Below are positions 12,286-22,949 of a stretch of 64,000 nucleotides of DNA, in pieces. The notes under the pieces are model-generated. The model searched no databases and was not told where the DNA came from. It was given only the letters and a program-made list of their open reading frames with translations. The stretch is from positions 9,053 through 73,052 of the forward strand of contig JAKUCV010000905.1 of NCBI GenBank assembly GCA_028386065.3, read 5' to 3'. A program made the translations under genes and the position numbers. The DNA comes from Turnera subulata. Its lineage: Eukaryota > Streptophyta > Magnoliopsida > Malpighiales > Passifloraceae. Numbering within the stretch: the first letter of the stretch is position 1; each line of letters starts with the position of its first letter.

Positions 12286-12959
12286 TAGTGTGTGTTATAA
12301 CCAGGAGTCGTCCAAAAACTGGGGGGACAATACGCTACGCCAAGTGAGTTCCATAGGTGTGACCATGACACCACTCTGTAATCCAAAACCTCAAGGTATT
12401 AGGTACATGGGTCCACACTTCACTTATATGTTACTCACATGGCCTCTTCCTTTTCAATGTCGGATGTGCACCACTCACACTTGTATTCCAACAATCTCTC
12501 CCTCAAGTGTGAGACTCTTCCATATCGGACCACGGGCCTACTCCCCTTTTAACGGAAATATTTCGGAAATACTTCACAACATCACCAAGAGCCCACTCTT
12601 CCACCAAGCCCGTTCTAGGAGCACGCGTTTGCCGATGCTCCTTCACTTAGGCCGAGCAGGGGATGCCACTCAGAAGCATGCCCCTACTGATACCCACTCT
12701 TATCTGGAGCTACTCCTTACAACTCCATTGGTGCTTGGACCAAGAGCCCAACCGCTCTTCTTTCCACATGGGGGCAGCAGCCACGGGAGCATCACCATGT
12801 CGCAAACCATTCCGTCCTAGCCGAACCATCGGCTCCGCTACTATGTGTTATAATTGGGAGTCGCTCGAAAACCGGAGAGACAACAAGCGAGGCCAAGTGA
12901 GCTCCATACGCATGACCAGGACACCACATAGTAACCCAAAACCTCAAGGTAGGTCCACT

Positions 12960-13424
12960 AGAATTCAAGGAACCGGAAAAACAAACAAATCTTCCCCTTG
13001 GCTTGAATTCTCTTCATCTGCCTGAAGAACAACTCTCTGTCTTGTCACAGCCCTCTTAAGGACATTACTGCGTACTGTTGACGCCAATCAAGTACCTGAA
13101 GAACAACCCTCTGTCTTATCACAGCCGACTTAAGGGCATTACTGCGTACTGTTGACGCCAATCAAGTACCTGAAGAACAACCCTCTGTCTTGTCACTGCC
13201 CTCTTAAGGGCATTACTGCGTACTGCTGACGACAATCAAGTATAGGGAATGCCTAAACTTACTAGCTAAAACTGTCTTGGTCATCATATGTATTTGAGTG
13301 TCACAGAGCACTGCAGTTTTGACATTTCTTCCACACATGCTCTTAGCAGCAGTGGCCAGTGAGCATATCATCCACATACAATAGCAAACTATTTCAAACC
13401 ATATAAAAACTTAAATAAGCAGAC
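12960..13424. mobile_element. Secondary insertion inside the TRIM LTR, with a copia RT trace
   Basis: The homology between the two TRIM LTRs breaks at about 12953 and resumes near 13425. The intervening sequence contains three tandem 74-bp repeats. On the minus strand around 13360-13392 it has a short frame reading LLLYVDDML, the Ty1-copia reverse transcriptase signature, followed by stops. A degenerate copia fragment is likely; boundaries and target duplication are unclear. Confidence 0.45.
13021..13242. repeat. Tandem repeat, 3 x 74 bp
   Basis: Units 13021-13094, 13095-13168 and 13169-13242 each begin CCTGAAGAACAAC and end AATCAAGTA, with a few substitutions. There are no unique spacers, so this is a minisatellite-like tandem array and not a CRISPR. 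Confidence 0.92.
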
Positions 13425-13521
13425 ATAGTACATTGGTCCACTTTATTTATATGTTACTCACTTGACCTCTTCCTTTTTTATGTGGGATGTACACCACTCA
13501 CACTTATATTCTAACATAGTG

Positions 13522-13982
13522 GATCTTGATTTATTTTTAGACTTCCAAGCAAAGTGCTCAAATATAAAATTTTGTTGGGTCTCATTGACATTGAAGTCCA
13601 CCCACTGGCCACTATCCATGAAGTATTTAGGGAGCAGAACTGAAATAATCATATCATTGACATTTTTGCTTGATTTGCAATTTTTGTCCGCTCACAATCG
13701 CAATGCAATCTATATATAAATTAGATAAAAAGTTCTTTTAGATGTCTTAAAAATAAAAGGAGATGAAATCTAGAGATGACACGTCGCATCTTTTCCAAAA
13801 AAATTATTACTATTACCACGTAGCAATTTATAAATGTGGCATTTTCTGAATCAATTTGGAGGATTTGTTGAAGATGTTTTTGATGCTGACGATTTGAGCT
13901 GAGTGGAAGCATAAACAATAGGATCAAGGGGGAGTGTTGGAAGTGTTGGAAGTGATCCTATTAATCTTTCTTCTTTAAAAAA
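13522..13982. other. Intergenic between TRIM and LRR fragment
   Basis: No gene seen. Around 13590-13700 the sequence resembles upstream flanks of other kinase copies (for example near 28475-28560, CATTGAAGTCCA), consistent with an eroded duplicated segment. Confidence 0.4.
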
Positions 13983-14345
13983 TTAACAATTGTTTCCCGA
14001 AAGATCAAGAAGTAACAAATTTTTGCAATTGCCCATAGTGGAAGGGATGTGACCTTGAAAGTTATTACCCGCAAAATTCAAATTAATTAATAAGCTTAAA
14101 TTTCCTATGGATTCGGGAATGTTACCGGAGAAATTGTTTTCTTGAATTTGAAAATCCAAAATCTTTTGCAGCGTTCCAATTTCGGAGGGAATGGTTCCGC
14201 TGAGTTTGTTGTTTAACAAATATAATATCTCCAAGTTTTTTAGATTATAAATTCCAGCCGGAATGGTTCCAGATATTTGGTTGTCGGGTAAAGGCAACCC
14301 TAGAAATGTAATTGAGAGGTCGGCTATAGATTCAGGCAACATGCC
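13983..14345 (-). pseudogene. Orphan LRR fragment of the kinase family
   Basis: The frame encodes about 5 LRRs (NQISGTIPAGIYNLKNLE, NNFSGNIPESIGNLS, GNNFQGHIPSTMGNCKNL) matching the mid-to-late LRRs of the neighbouring receptors. It has no signal peptide, membrane segment or kinase. The upstream side ends abruptly where a plus-strand LINE begins, and the downstream side ends at a TGC-stop in AT-rich DNA. A sixth remnant copy in the array. Confidence 0.85.
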
Positions 14346-14347
14346 TT

Positions 14348-17300
14348 AAAACATGATCGGTTTTTTTTTTCTCGTCTTTCGTGCTTGAAAGAAAGCCTCC
14401 CTATTTCTGGTTTGATAAGCATAATTATATAACTCTGCGGGGTCATTATTTTCTAATTTCGTTGCTACTTTTCCCAAACTTCTCAAAGCACATTCAAACT
14501 TACCATGGGTACTGTTAGGTGATTTTAATGAAATCATGCGTTCCCATGAGAAAAGAGGCAGACTACCCAAACCGGAAAGGCTAATGCGAGCTTTCCGCAC
14601 GGTCGCAGATTTCTGTCAGGTGGAGGACATGGGATTTTCTAGATACCCTTTCACTTGGAATAAAGGGAGGGAGGGCAGAAAATATGTGGAGCTCAGGCTT
14701 GATAGAGCACTGTGCACGATGGGCTGGTCCGCTCTTTTTCCTTCCAGTCAGTTACTACATCTGAGGCCGTACGGTTCTGACCATAGGCCCATCCTTTTGA
14801 CCCTCTTCCCTCCTCACCCTATGAGGGGGATTAAGATGACCCAACGAGCTTTGAGGAACACTGGTGCAGGGACTCTGCATGCGAGACTATTATTCGCGAG
14901 GTTTGGGAAAACAGCATGCAACCAAACTTGATCACTAAGGTGGGGGAGAAACTTTCCACCACACATTGTAGACTAACCACATGGAACTCTATTTTCCATG
15001 GCAACATCCCGCGGGAGATTTCAAGAAAGCGGCAGGAACTGGATGCCCTGGATACTCGATGGCCCTCCTCTACTGTCTTGCAACAAAAACGTGCTTTGAT
15101 TACCTCCCTCGATGACCTATTGGAACGGGAGGAACTTATCTGGAGGCAAAGGTCCCGTGCACTTTGGTTGGAGTGTGGTGACTCAAACACATCTTTCTTC
15201 CACCGAAAAGCAAATCAAAGGAGGAAGAAGAATGAGATATCTTACCTCGAGGATCAGCATGGCAACTCTATAACTGACCAATGCGGTATCGCATCCCTTG
15301 CCCATTCCTACTTCTCTAATATTTTCACCTCACAGACCGGCCCCTTTCCTTCCGACCTATCATGCTTGACAGTCAGGCTACAAGCTGAATCCTCGGCAAA
15401 CCTCCTCCTGCCTTTCTCTCCACAGGAGGTTAAAGATGCACTCTTCCACATGCACCCTGGGAAGGCACCGGGGCCCGATGGAATGCCTCCAAGATTCTAC
15501 CAACACTTCTGGCACCTCATACACAGGGATATCACTGCCGGCATACTACATGTCCTCAACTCTGGCACTATCCCTGCATCGTTGGGGGCTACCAATATCA
15601 CCCTTATCCCCAAATGCAGGAGCCCCAAATCCATGACGGATTTCAGACCTATCAGCTTGTCAAATGTGCTATACAAGATTGGCTCTAAATGCATCGCCAA
15701 CAGGATAAAAGCACTTATGCCGGGCATTATTTCAAAGGCCCAAAGCGCTTTTGTCCCTGGTAGATTAATATCAGATAATATCCTCATTGCTTTCGAGATG
15801 CTTCACTGCTTAAAAAGGAAGAAAAAGGCCAAGGAGGGTGTTTTTACACTAAAGCTGGACATGTCAAAAGCTTTCGATAGAGTGGAATGGGACTTTTTAA
15901 AACAGGTCATGTTAAGAATGGGCTTCCCTCAAGCTTTCGTTGAGTTGGTTATGCAATTTATCCAGTGTACATCTTATCGTGTACGGATAAACGACGCCTT
16001 CACTGAGCCAATCTCCCCTACCAGGGGTTTGAGGCAGGGAGATCCTATGTCCCCGTACCTTTTCCTATTGTGTAGCGAAGGACTTGCTGCACTTCTGGAT
16101 GAGGCGGAAGCAAAGGGCGAATGGAGCTCCTTTCGGGTTTGCCATGGGGCACCAACTGTTTCACACCTTTTGTTTGCCGATGACTCGCTCATTTTCTCAA
16201 AAAAAAACTCTCACTTGTGCTAGAACCATCAAGCGCATACTTGACGTTTACCAATCTATATCTGGGCAGGTGGTAAACTTTGCCAAATCGGCAATACAAT
16301 TCAGCCCCAATTGCGCACCAGAGCTTCGTGAAGGAATCAAACACATTCTGGGCATCCGTGAAGAGGGATTCCATGTTAAATATCTTGGTCTCCCACCTGT
16401 GATCGGGAAGGCTAAGCGGGAAGTTTTCCAAGAGATTAGAGAGAAAGTTTGGAACCGGATAAAGGGGTGGAAAGGTTGCCTTCTTTCAAGGGCTGGAAAG
16501 GAAGTAATGATTAAAGCCGTGGCTCAATCAATACCCTCCTATGCCATGTCCGTATTCCGGCTGCCGATCACGTTGTGCAAGGAATTAACCTCACTCATGT
16601 CTAGATTTTGGTGGGGGAGTACCACCAACGAAAAAAGGCTCAATTGGCTTAGTTGGGACACCCTATGCAAGCCAAAATCTGATGGAGGCCTTGGCTTTTG
16701 GGACCTCGAAACTTTTAACTTGTCCCTACTGGCGAAGCAGGGGTGGCGGATATTGCAGCAACCCAATTCACTATGCTCAAGAGTTTTACAGGCCAAGTAT
16801 TTCAAGAAATCCAACTTCATGCAGGCAGAGCTGGGTAGTAGACCTTCCTACACATGGAGGAGTCTCCTGTTGGGGCGCGAGACACTGAAGAAGGGCCTGG
16901 TGCGTGTCATAGGGGATGGCTCTTCCACCTCCATCATGGGTGATCCCTGGCTCGCAAGACCATGGTCCTTTCGTCCCCTGTGCACCTTACGACCTGTTGC
17001 CCATGAAACTGTTGCTAGCTTAATGTTGGATAACCCGAGAAGATGGGATGACACTAAACTAAGAAGCACTTTCCTCTCGGTGGATGTGGAGGAAATTATG
17101 TCTATACCGCTGCCGGTGGGCGATGTGCCAGACTATTGAACCTGGATTTTCTCAAAGCAAGGAACCTTCACAACTCGCAGCGCATACCATGCTCAACGAA
17201 CCTATGATTCACGCAACGCTGCTGGAACCTCTGTGGGGAACTGCACTACCGACGTTTGGAAAAGACTTTGGAAGGCTGGAGTTCACAACAGTATAACGAA

Positions 17301-18281
17301 CTTTGGGTGGCGGTTACTGCATGATGTACTACCAGTTAAGCATGTTTTGATGCGGCGACACATCATTGCGGAGGATATCTGTGAGCGCTGCAAGGGGGGC
17401 CCTGAATCACTCAAACACGCTATTTTTGAATGCCCAAGCTCTGAGGCCATCTGGAACTGCACCAAATGGAAAGAGACGAGGCTAATTAATGATGATGAAT
17501 CAGTGCAGGACTGTCTGGGTCGAGTTCTACGGGGAGAGGGAGAAGATACATCCAGCATGACTCTCACCCTTATGTGCCATATTTGGAAAATCCGAAACAA
17601 GGAGATTTTCCAGGGAGAGAAAACTCAGCCTATTATTGTGGTGGATAATGCTAGACGGTTATGTGACGAGTTCCTTGACCACCAAAGACCGAAAGTAAGT
17701 GACTCTGGCCATGATATCCAACCACTACGCTCTTCCCTGTCCCAGAAATGGAAACCTCCACCGATGGGATACGTCAAAATAAACTCTGATGCCGCAGTTT
17801 GTGGAAAGGATGGATACGGAGGTTTTGGGGGCAGTGTTTCGAAACCATACCGGCAGTTTTTTGGGTGCTCTAGCGGTGAAGGCTGAAAGCATCACAAACC
17901 CCATGATCCTTGAGGCTTTAGCTATGCGTGATGCGATGTTAAAACCTCTGGATTTCGGTTATCCTTTTGTGCTTATGGAAACTGACTCCCTCCTTCTATT
18001 CCAGTGCACATCATCTCACGTTACAATCCAAGGCCGAGAGGGAGCTATTGTGAAGGACATCATTCTATTGGCAAGGCGCTTTCAATCTTGCCTTTTTACT
18101 CATGTCTCTAGGACCTGTAATCGGGTGGCTGATGCCTTAGCAAATATAGCTCTCACATGTAAGTCTTATACTTTCTGGACAAGCTCCCTCCAATACGTGT
18201 TTGGAACTTACTACGTGGGGATTGTACTATTTCCAATCATTAATAAAATGATGTCCAATGTGCGATTAAAAAAAAAAAAAA
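14348..18281 (+). mobile_element. LINE with RNase H domain, 5'-truncated
   Basis: A non-LTR retrotransposon ending in AATAAAATGATG... and a poly-A tract (18268-18281). It contains the C-terminal half of an endonuclease, a reverse transcriptase, a zf-RVT domain and an RNase H domain. The first recognisable endonuclease residues (LPWVLLGDFNEIM) are at about 14500. The 5' edge is placed where LRR homology ends. I found no convincing target duplication. It belongs to a different lineage from the LINEs at 34293 and 45794. Confidence 0.85.
14437..18200 (+). pseudogene. LINE ORF2 (EN-RT-zf-RVT-RNase H), inactivated
   Basis: Endonuclease end: GDFNEIM and GSDHRPILL (to about 14800). Reverse transcriptase (about 15400-16200): GKAPGPDGMP, DFRPISLSN, LKLDMSKAFDRVEW, GLRQGDPMSPYLF and LLFADDSLIF. 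Then the GGLGF/LLAKQGWR region, a zf-RVT domain (ERCKGGPESLKHAIFECP) and RNase H-like sequence (INSDAAV..., METDSLLLFQ). Lesions: a frameshift near 14840; a second in the A9 run near 16200; an in-frame TGA at 17137-17139; and a third frameshift near 17850 in RNase H. The final frame runs on past the poly-A without a stop. This copy cannot encode a working enzyme. Confidence 0.85.
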
Positions 18282-19227
18282 CAGCGACAGCAACTTTCAA
18301 GGTGTCTTTTTTTCTTTTCTTTTCCGTTTTTGTTGTAAAGAATATAGGGAGGATTGGGAGAAATATATGATGTTATCTTTTTTCTGGAAGAGCTTATAAC
18401 ATTATAAGTGGTTAAATGCATATACTGGAGTCGTACTATTCCAATTGTCTTTTCTGGGGGTCTTGGTCAGAGTAGCAGCAGCTGACATGGAGGTTTTCCA
18501 GGCCAATGCTAAATTAATTTCAAAAGTCAGGTTTTCCAGAGGTTTTGTTCTAAATTTTTAGAGGCCTTGTCTTCAGTGACATTATCCTCAGTTTTCAGAG
18601 GCCTTGTCTTCAGATATTCAATATACACTTGAGCTAATGCTTATTCTCAAGTTGATTTCCTGATTTATACTCGCTTCTGTTGCATGGCCATTACTTCTTT
18701 GGCCTTCAAAAAATGTAATTCTTTCTTTCCCCAGGAATAAAGCAATCGACTAGCATAAAAGGAAGAAAATAAAAATGGCTGGACATATTTTTTGCTACTA
18801 ACATTGCAATTTGTAAGCTCTCTACTTCTCATTATGAGTTCATAAATAAAATTTTTTCACTACGATAACTTTTTTCTGGACAGTATAAACTTAAAAGCAA
18901 ACACACAAACCAATCCTTGAAGCTTGGTAACAACAACTAGGTCACCACTAAATGGATAAAACAGAGAGGAGAAAAAAAAAACAATGAAAAGACGAGTGAT
19001 CCTCAATAGCTCTGCTTCTTCTATTCTCTATTTCTTCGGGATATCCTCACAGCAACCACTCTACTCCTCTGTTCTGGTTTCACTTTCTGAAATGATTGCA
19101 ATGACTGAAATCAACTCTGTTCTGAAAAGAAAAAAAAACAAATCATTGTATATTTTTCAAAAAACAACAAAATAAGAGAAAATTAATATATCAAATAAAA
19201 TAAGAATACCTGGTGTGTTTTGTGTTT
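18282..19227. other. Intergenic with relic of the xylosidase 3' flank
   Basis: No gene. From about 18786 to 19105 it closely follows the sequence downstream of the beta-xylosidase stop (32680-33100), including TTGCTACTAA, GAGTTCATAAATAAAA and GGTAACAACAACTA. A 17-bp motif AGAGGCCTTGTCTTCAG occurs twice near 18561-18612. Confidence 0.6.
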
Positions 19228-22200
19228 TTAATATTTCAATCGCAGTTTTGCTTTGATGGACAGGAGTTTTGTAGTAATATCTCTCATGTTCATCCTTCCC
19301 TCTGCAAATCCTACGGAGCAAGCAACACCAATCTCAAATATCCCAATCAAGCAATCCTTCACTCTCATCTCCATATTCCCACCAAATGTTTCCTGAAGCA
19401 GAATAGGATCCAAGAATTCGGGCAATCGTTCATCTTCAGACAAAGCAATCTTACCAAATTCGTGGAGGTTCAATCCATTTTTGAACATGTCATGTGTAGG
19501 CCTCTTCCCTGTAAACAACTCCAACAAAAGGATGCCATAACTGTAAACATCCCCATATGTTGAAACTCCACTTCCCATTCCATACTCTGCATGTGATAAA
19601 CAAGAACACTAGCTGTTTCTGATTGGAAATAAATCAAATACTCAGCCAACTGAAAAAAAAATAAGTTTTACCTGGAGGAGCATAACCTATAGTTCCTTTT
19701 ATTCCAATTGAACTTGTTTGGCATGCGGGGTTTGTTTCATGTAGGAATCTTGCTAATCCGAAATCACCAACATGTGCCGTCATATCATCATTGAGAAGGA
19801 TATTGCTTGGCTTGATATCACAATGGACTAAGGGTACCTCGCATTGGTGATGCAAATAATCCAGCACACAAGCCACATCAATGGCAATATTTAGCCTTTG
19901 AATGAAGGTCAAAGTCCTTGGTGCTTCATCTTCTGCACCAGAAGGGGGATGATGCAACCACTGGTCAAGACTTCCATTTGCCATGAACTCGTAGACAATG
20001 GCCTTGAAGTCTTTTCCTTGATAATCAATACCTGAACAGACCGTTAGCGTCTTCACAAGATTTCGATGTCTGACATTGCGCAGGGCCTCACATTCAACTA
20101 GGAAACTTTTAGATGCTGAAGGGTGCACAAGGTTCAACACCTTGACTGCGATTGTTGTTCTCTCAGCATCTCCAATGATTCCTCTGTACACAGATCCAAA
20201 GCTACCACTTCCTATCAAGTTTGTAGTAGAAAATCCATCCGTAGCTCTGAGCAAACTTTGATAAGACAGTTGCAAATTGCCTAGAGAATGTTCAACATGT
20301 TCATCCTTCTTTTTCTTCCCTGAAACAAGAATCAGACAATACAAGACCAAGCATGCCCCAAGCAATCCAGAAACTGCTGCTGCTATCACGACAACAAGGT
20401 TGGATCTCTTCTTCTTATGTGACTGTTTCACTACGCATTTTGGCAAATGAAATTCAGGAATGCCTCCGCACAGCATATTGTTTCCCATCAAGAAAGCTCT
20501 ACTTGTATTGCTGAAGAGTCCTTTGGTTGGTACTTCACCCACAAAATGGTTATGAGAGAGATTTAAGTACTCCAATACTTTCAATTCCTCAAGAAATAGC
20601 GGAATGCTTCCAGTCAAATTGTTATCAGAAACATCTAATTGTTGAATCCCTCTGAGCAACCTGAAACTTAGAGGAATGGTACCTTGCAGAAAATTCTCAT
20701 CCAACCGAAGACCCTCCAAGCTCTCGCAATTTCCAAGATCGGTAGGAATTTCGCCAGATAACATGTTGTGGGATAGATAGAGCTGGCCGAGATTTCTCAA
20801 ATTTCCAACTTCCTTGGGAAGGAATCCCCTCAGACCGTTACGCGACAAGTCTAGAAAGACTGACAAGGATGTAATACCAAATACTTCCACAGGAATGGTA
20901 CCAGTGAGATTGTTATCAGAAAGATTTAGCGCTAACAGGTTTTGGCAGTTGCCAGTAGTGGAAGGGATGTGACCATGAAAGTTATTACCCGCTAAACTCA
21001 AATAAATTAATGAGCTTAGATTTCCTATGGATTCTGGAATGTTACCAGAGAAATCATTTCCATTAATTTTAAAAACCACAAGGTTTTTTAGCATTCCGAT
21101 TTCAGTGGGAATGGCTCCTGCGAGTTTATTGTCGTTCAAATGTAATCTCTCCAAGTTCTTGAGAATATGAATTCCAGCTGGGATGGTTCCAGATATTCGG
21201 TTGTCGTCTAGAGCCAATAGTTCAATTGTAGTTGAGAGGTTGGCTATAGAGTCAGGCAACATGCCTTCAAAGTTGTTACTACTTAAGTCCAGATCGGTTA
21301 AATGGGTGGCATTTGATAAAAAGGAAACAAAGCTCAAGTCGTCTACACTACCTCCCAACCTATTATCCCATATGATTAAGTTTTCCAACCTATGAAGTTT
21401 CTCCAGATTTGGAACTTGCCCAGTAAATTCATTTCCAGCAAATTCAAAGGATACTAAATTCGAGGCATTGGATAAGGACAGCGGAAGATTGCCAGTAAAA
21501 TGATTCAATGCAATGTTGAAGACTTCAAGATTGGGAAGAGAGATGCCTAAATCTCTAGGAAGAGTGCCATGCAATCTGTTTCCTTCCAGCCAAATGTCCT
21601 GGATAGAAGAGATATTGTATAACAGGGGAGGGATAATACCTGACAAATTGTTCTCTTCCAGGGCAAAGAACTGTAGGTTCATGAGTTGGGTTAGGGATTC
21701 AGGTATGCTTCCGCCCAAGTTATTGAAAGATGTCCAAAGATCCACCAAAGAAGAAAGATTTCCCAAAGAGGGAGGGATGCTTCCGGTTAGTCTGTTACTG
21801 TGAATGTAAAGGTATTGAAGGTTTGGGATAGAACCAAGCTCCTCTGGAATCTTTCCAACCAGCCTGTTGTTATCTAGATAGATTGCTATAAGGTTAGAGC
21901 ATTCTGACAAGTTGGCTGGGATTTTTCCGGTGAAAGAATTGTTGTATAGCGATAGTCCTCGTAATCTTGGCAAATGGCTAACTTGAGGTGGGATTTGGCC
22001 ACTAAAGCTGTTGTCGTGGAGCCACAATGACCTTAGGAAGCTCAAGTTACCAATATGGGGAGACAGGAAGCCTACAAGTCTTGAGGAGTTGAGGTGCAAC
22101 TCTGTGACTCTTTGGTGCCTACGACCACAAGTAACACCATGCCACTGGCAAAAATGAACGGTTTGGTTCCAGGCGCCCAAAACACCAAGAGGGTCACTTC

Positions 22201-22354
22201 TTATTTGGGTTTTGAATTCAAGTAAGCTCAGTCTGTCTGTTTCGTTGCCTATAATAGTGGTGGCATACGGTGCTGTCGAGAAAATACTTAAGGGAAGGCA
22301 AACAAAAACAGCAAGAAGGAAAATGGAAGAAAATGTGTAGTGTGTGAATCCCAT
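19228..22354 (-). CDS. LRR-XII receptor-like kinase, intact copy 3 (two exons)
   Basis: Exon 1 is 22354-19672 and exon 2 is 19586-19228, predicted 1013 aa. Exon 1 is exactly as long as in copy 1 (2683 nt). Domains in order: signal peptide (MGFTHYTFSSIFLLAVFV...), LRRNT (CQWHGVTC), about 21-22 LRRs, a membrane segment near residue 652 (VVVIAAAVSGLLGACLVLY), and a non-RD kinase ([31 protein letters not shown]). The C-terminus differs from its paralogs: after LLSIKAKL it ends RLKY, where other copies read [12 protein letters not shown]. The 3' UTR donor of those copies is absent. The intact frame and TATA box suggest a functional gene. Probable immune receptor of unknown ligand. Confidence 0.9.
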
Positions 22355-22415
22355 ATCTTTGACAGCAATGAGAATATGAGATGGGTTGATGAGTGACAGA
22401 ACTGCGTGCTTGGTC

Positions 22416-22430
22416 TATATTTATAAATAA
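22416..22430 (-). promoter_or_regulatory. TATA box of kinase copy 3
   Basis: The minus strand reads TTATTTATAAATATA about 65-75 bp upstream of the ATG at 22354, at the position corresponding to the TATA of copy 1. Confidence 0.55.
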
Positions 22431-22756
22431 CTGAGAGTGGATATGTAACGCATATGCATACCTTTGTTCTTTGATTAAAAAGGAAGAAACAAAGAAGTCA
22501 CTGCACTGGTCAGGAAGATAGATGCCTGCACTGCATCACATCATTAGAGTCTAAGAAAGCAAACAACTAAAATAATCATATCATTTGTGTACCATTTAGG
22601 TATGTTGAATAGGTGTGTATATTTACTTCCTAAACGATATACATTAAGATACAAAATAAATAAAAGACTAACCAAATTGGAAATAAATAAACCCTGAGAA
22701 AATGAAGAGAAGATCCGAAGAAATATTTTTATCAATAATGCGAGGAAATATTTCAT

Positions 22757-22949
22757 CAATAATAGTATTTGCTACTAGCTAGATACATCACTCTGAAAAA
22801 ATGTCAGGGATGATGTGTCTTTATAAATCCTCTCTTAAAAAGTGCTCTCTTAAAAAGTATATAAACCTTGTTGTATAATTCTACATAGTACATAAAATAA
22901 AAGGTAATTTTTATGTCAAATTTCTAGCTAGTAGCAAATACCATTATTG
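22757..22949. mobile_element. Small foldback/MITE with inverted ends
   Basis: The left end begins CAATAATAGTATTTGCTACT. The right end is the reverse complement of CAATAATGGTATTTGCTACT, giving about 26-bp inverted ends over 193 bp. The termini resemble those of the Mutator-like element at 45533 (CAATAATGCTATTTGCCACT). No matching 9-bp target duplication was found. Confidence 0.55.

Larger units (their letters stand above)
12291..13516 (-). mobile_element. TRIM (short non-autonomous LTR retrotransposon), interrupted
   Basis: Two LTRs (12291-12493, 203 bp; 12844-13516, interrupted by about 470 bp) share most of their sequence. In element orientation they begin TGTT and end ACA. The target duplication TAGTG is perfect (12286-12290 and 13517-13521). 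On the minus strand a primer-binding-like AGTAGCGGAGCC (12831-12843) follows the upstream LTR, and a purine-rich TTGAGGGAGAGAT precedes the downstream LTR. The internal region of about 350 bp has no gag or pol. This fits a terminal-repeat retrotransposon in miniature. Confidence 0.75.

Noticed and set aside
12290..13025. ORFs of 176 and 120 codons
   Set aside because: They lie in the TRIM LTR and internal region and read through LTR boundaries; no domain is recognisable.
13021..13242. Regular 74-bp repeats as a CRISPR-like array
   Set aside because: The units are contiguous with no spacers, and the genome is a plant's.
12952..13442. GGTCCACT as target duplication of the insertion in the TRIM LTR
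   Set aside because: LTR homology on the right resumes before that octamer (TAGTACATTGG matches the other LTR), so the repeat does not mark the insertion edges.
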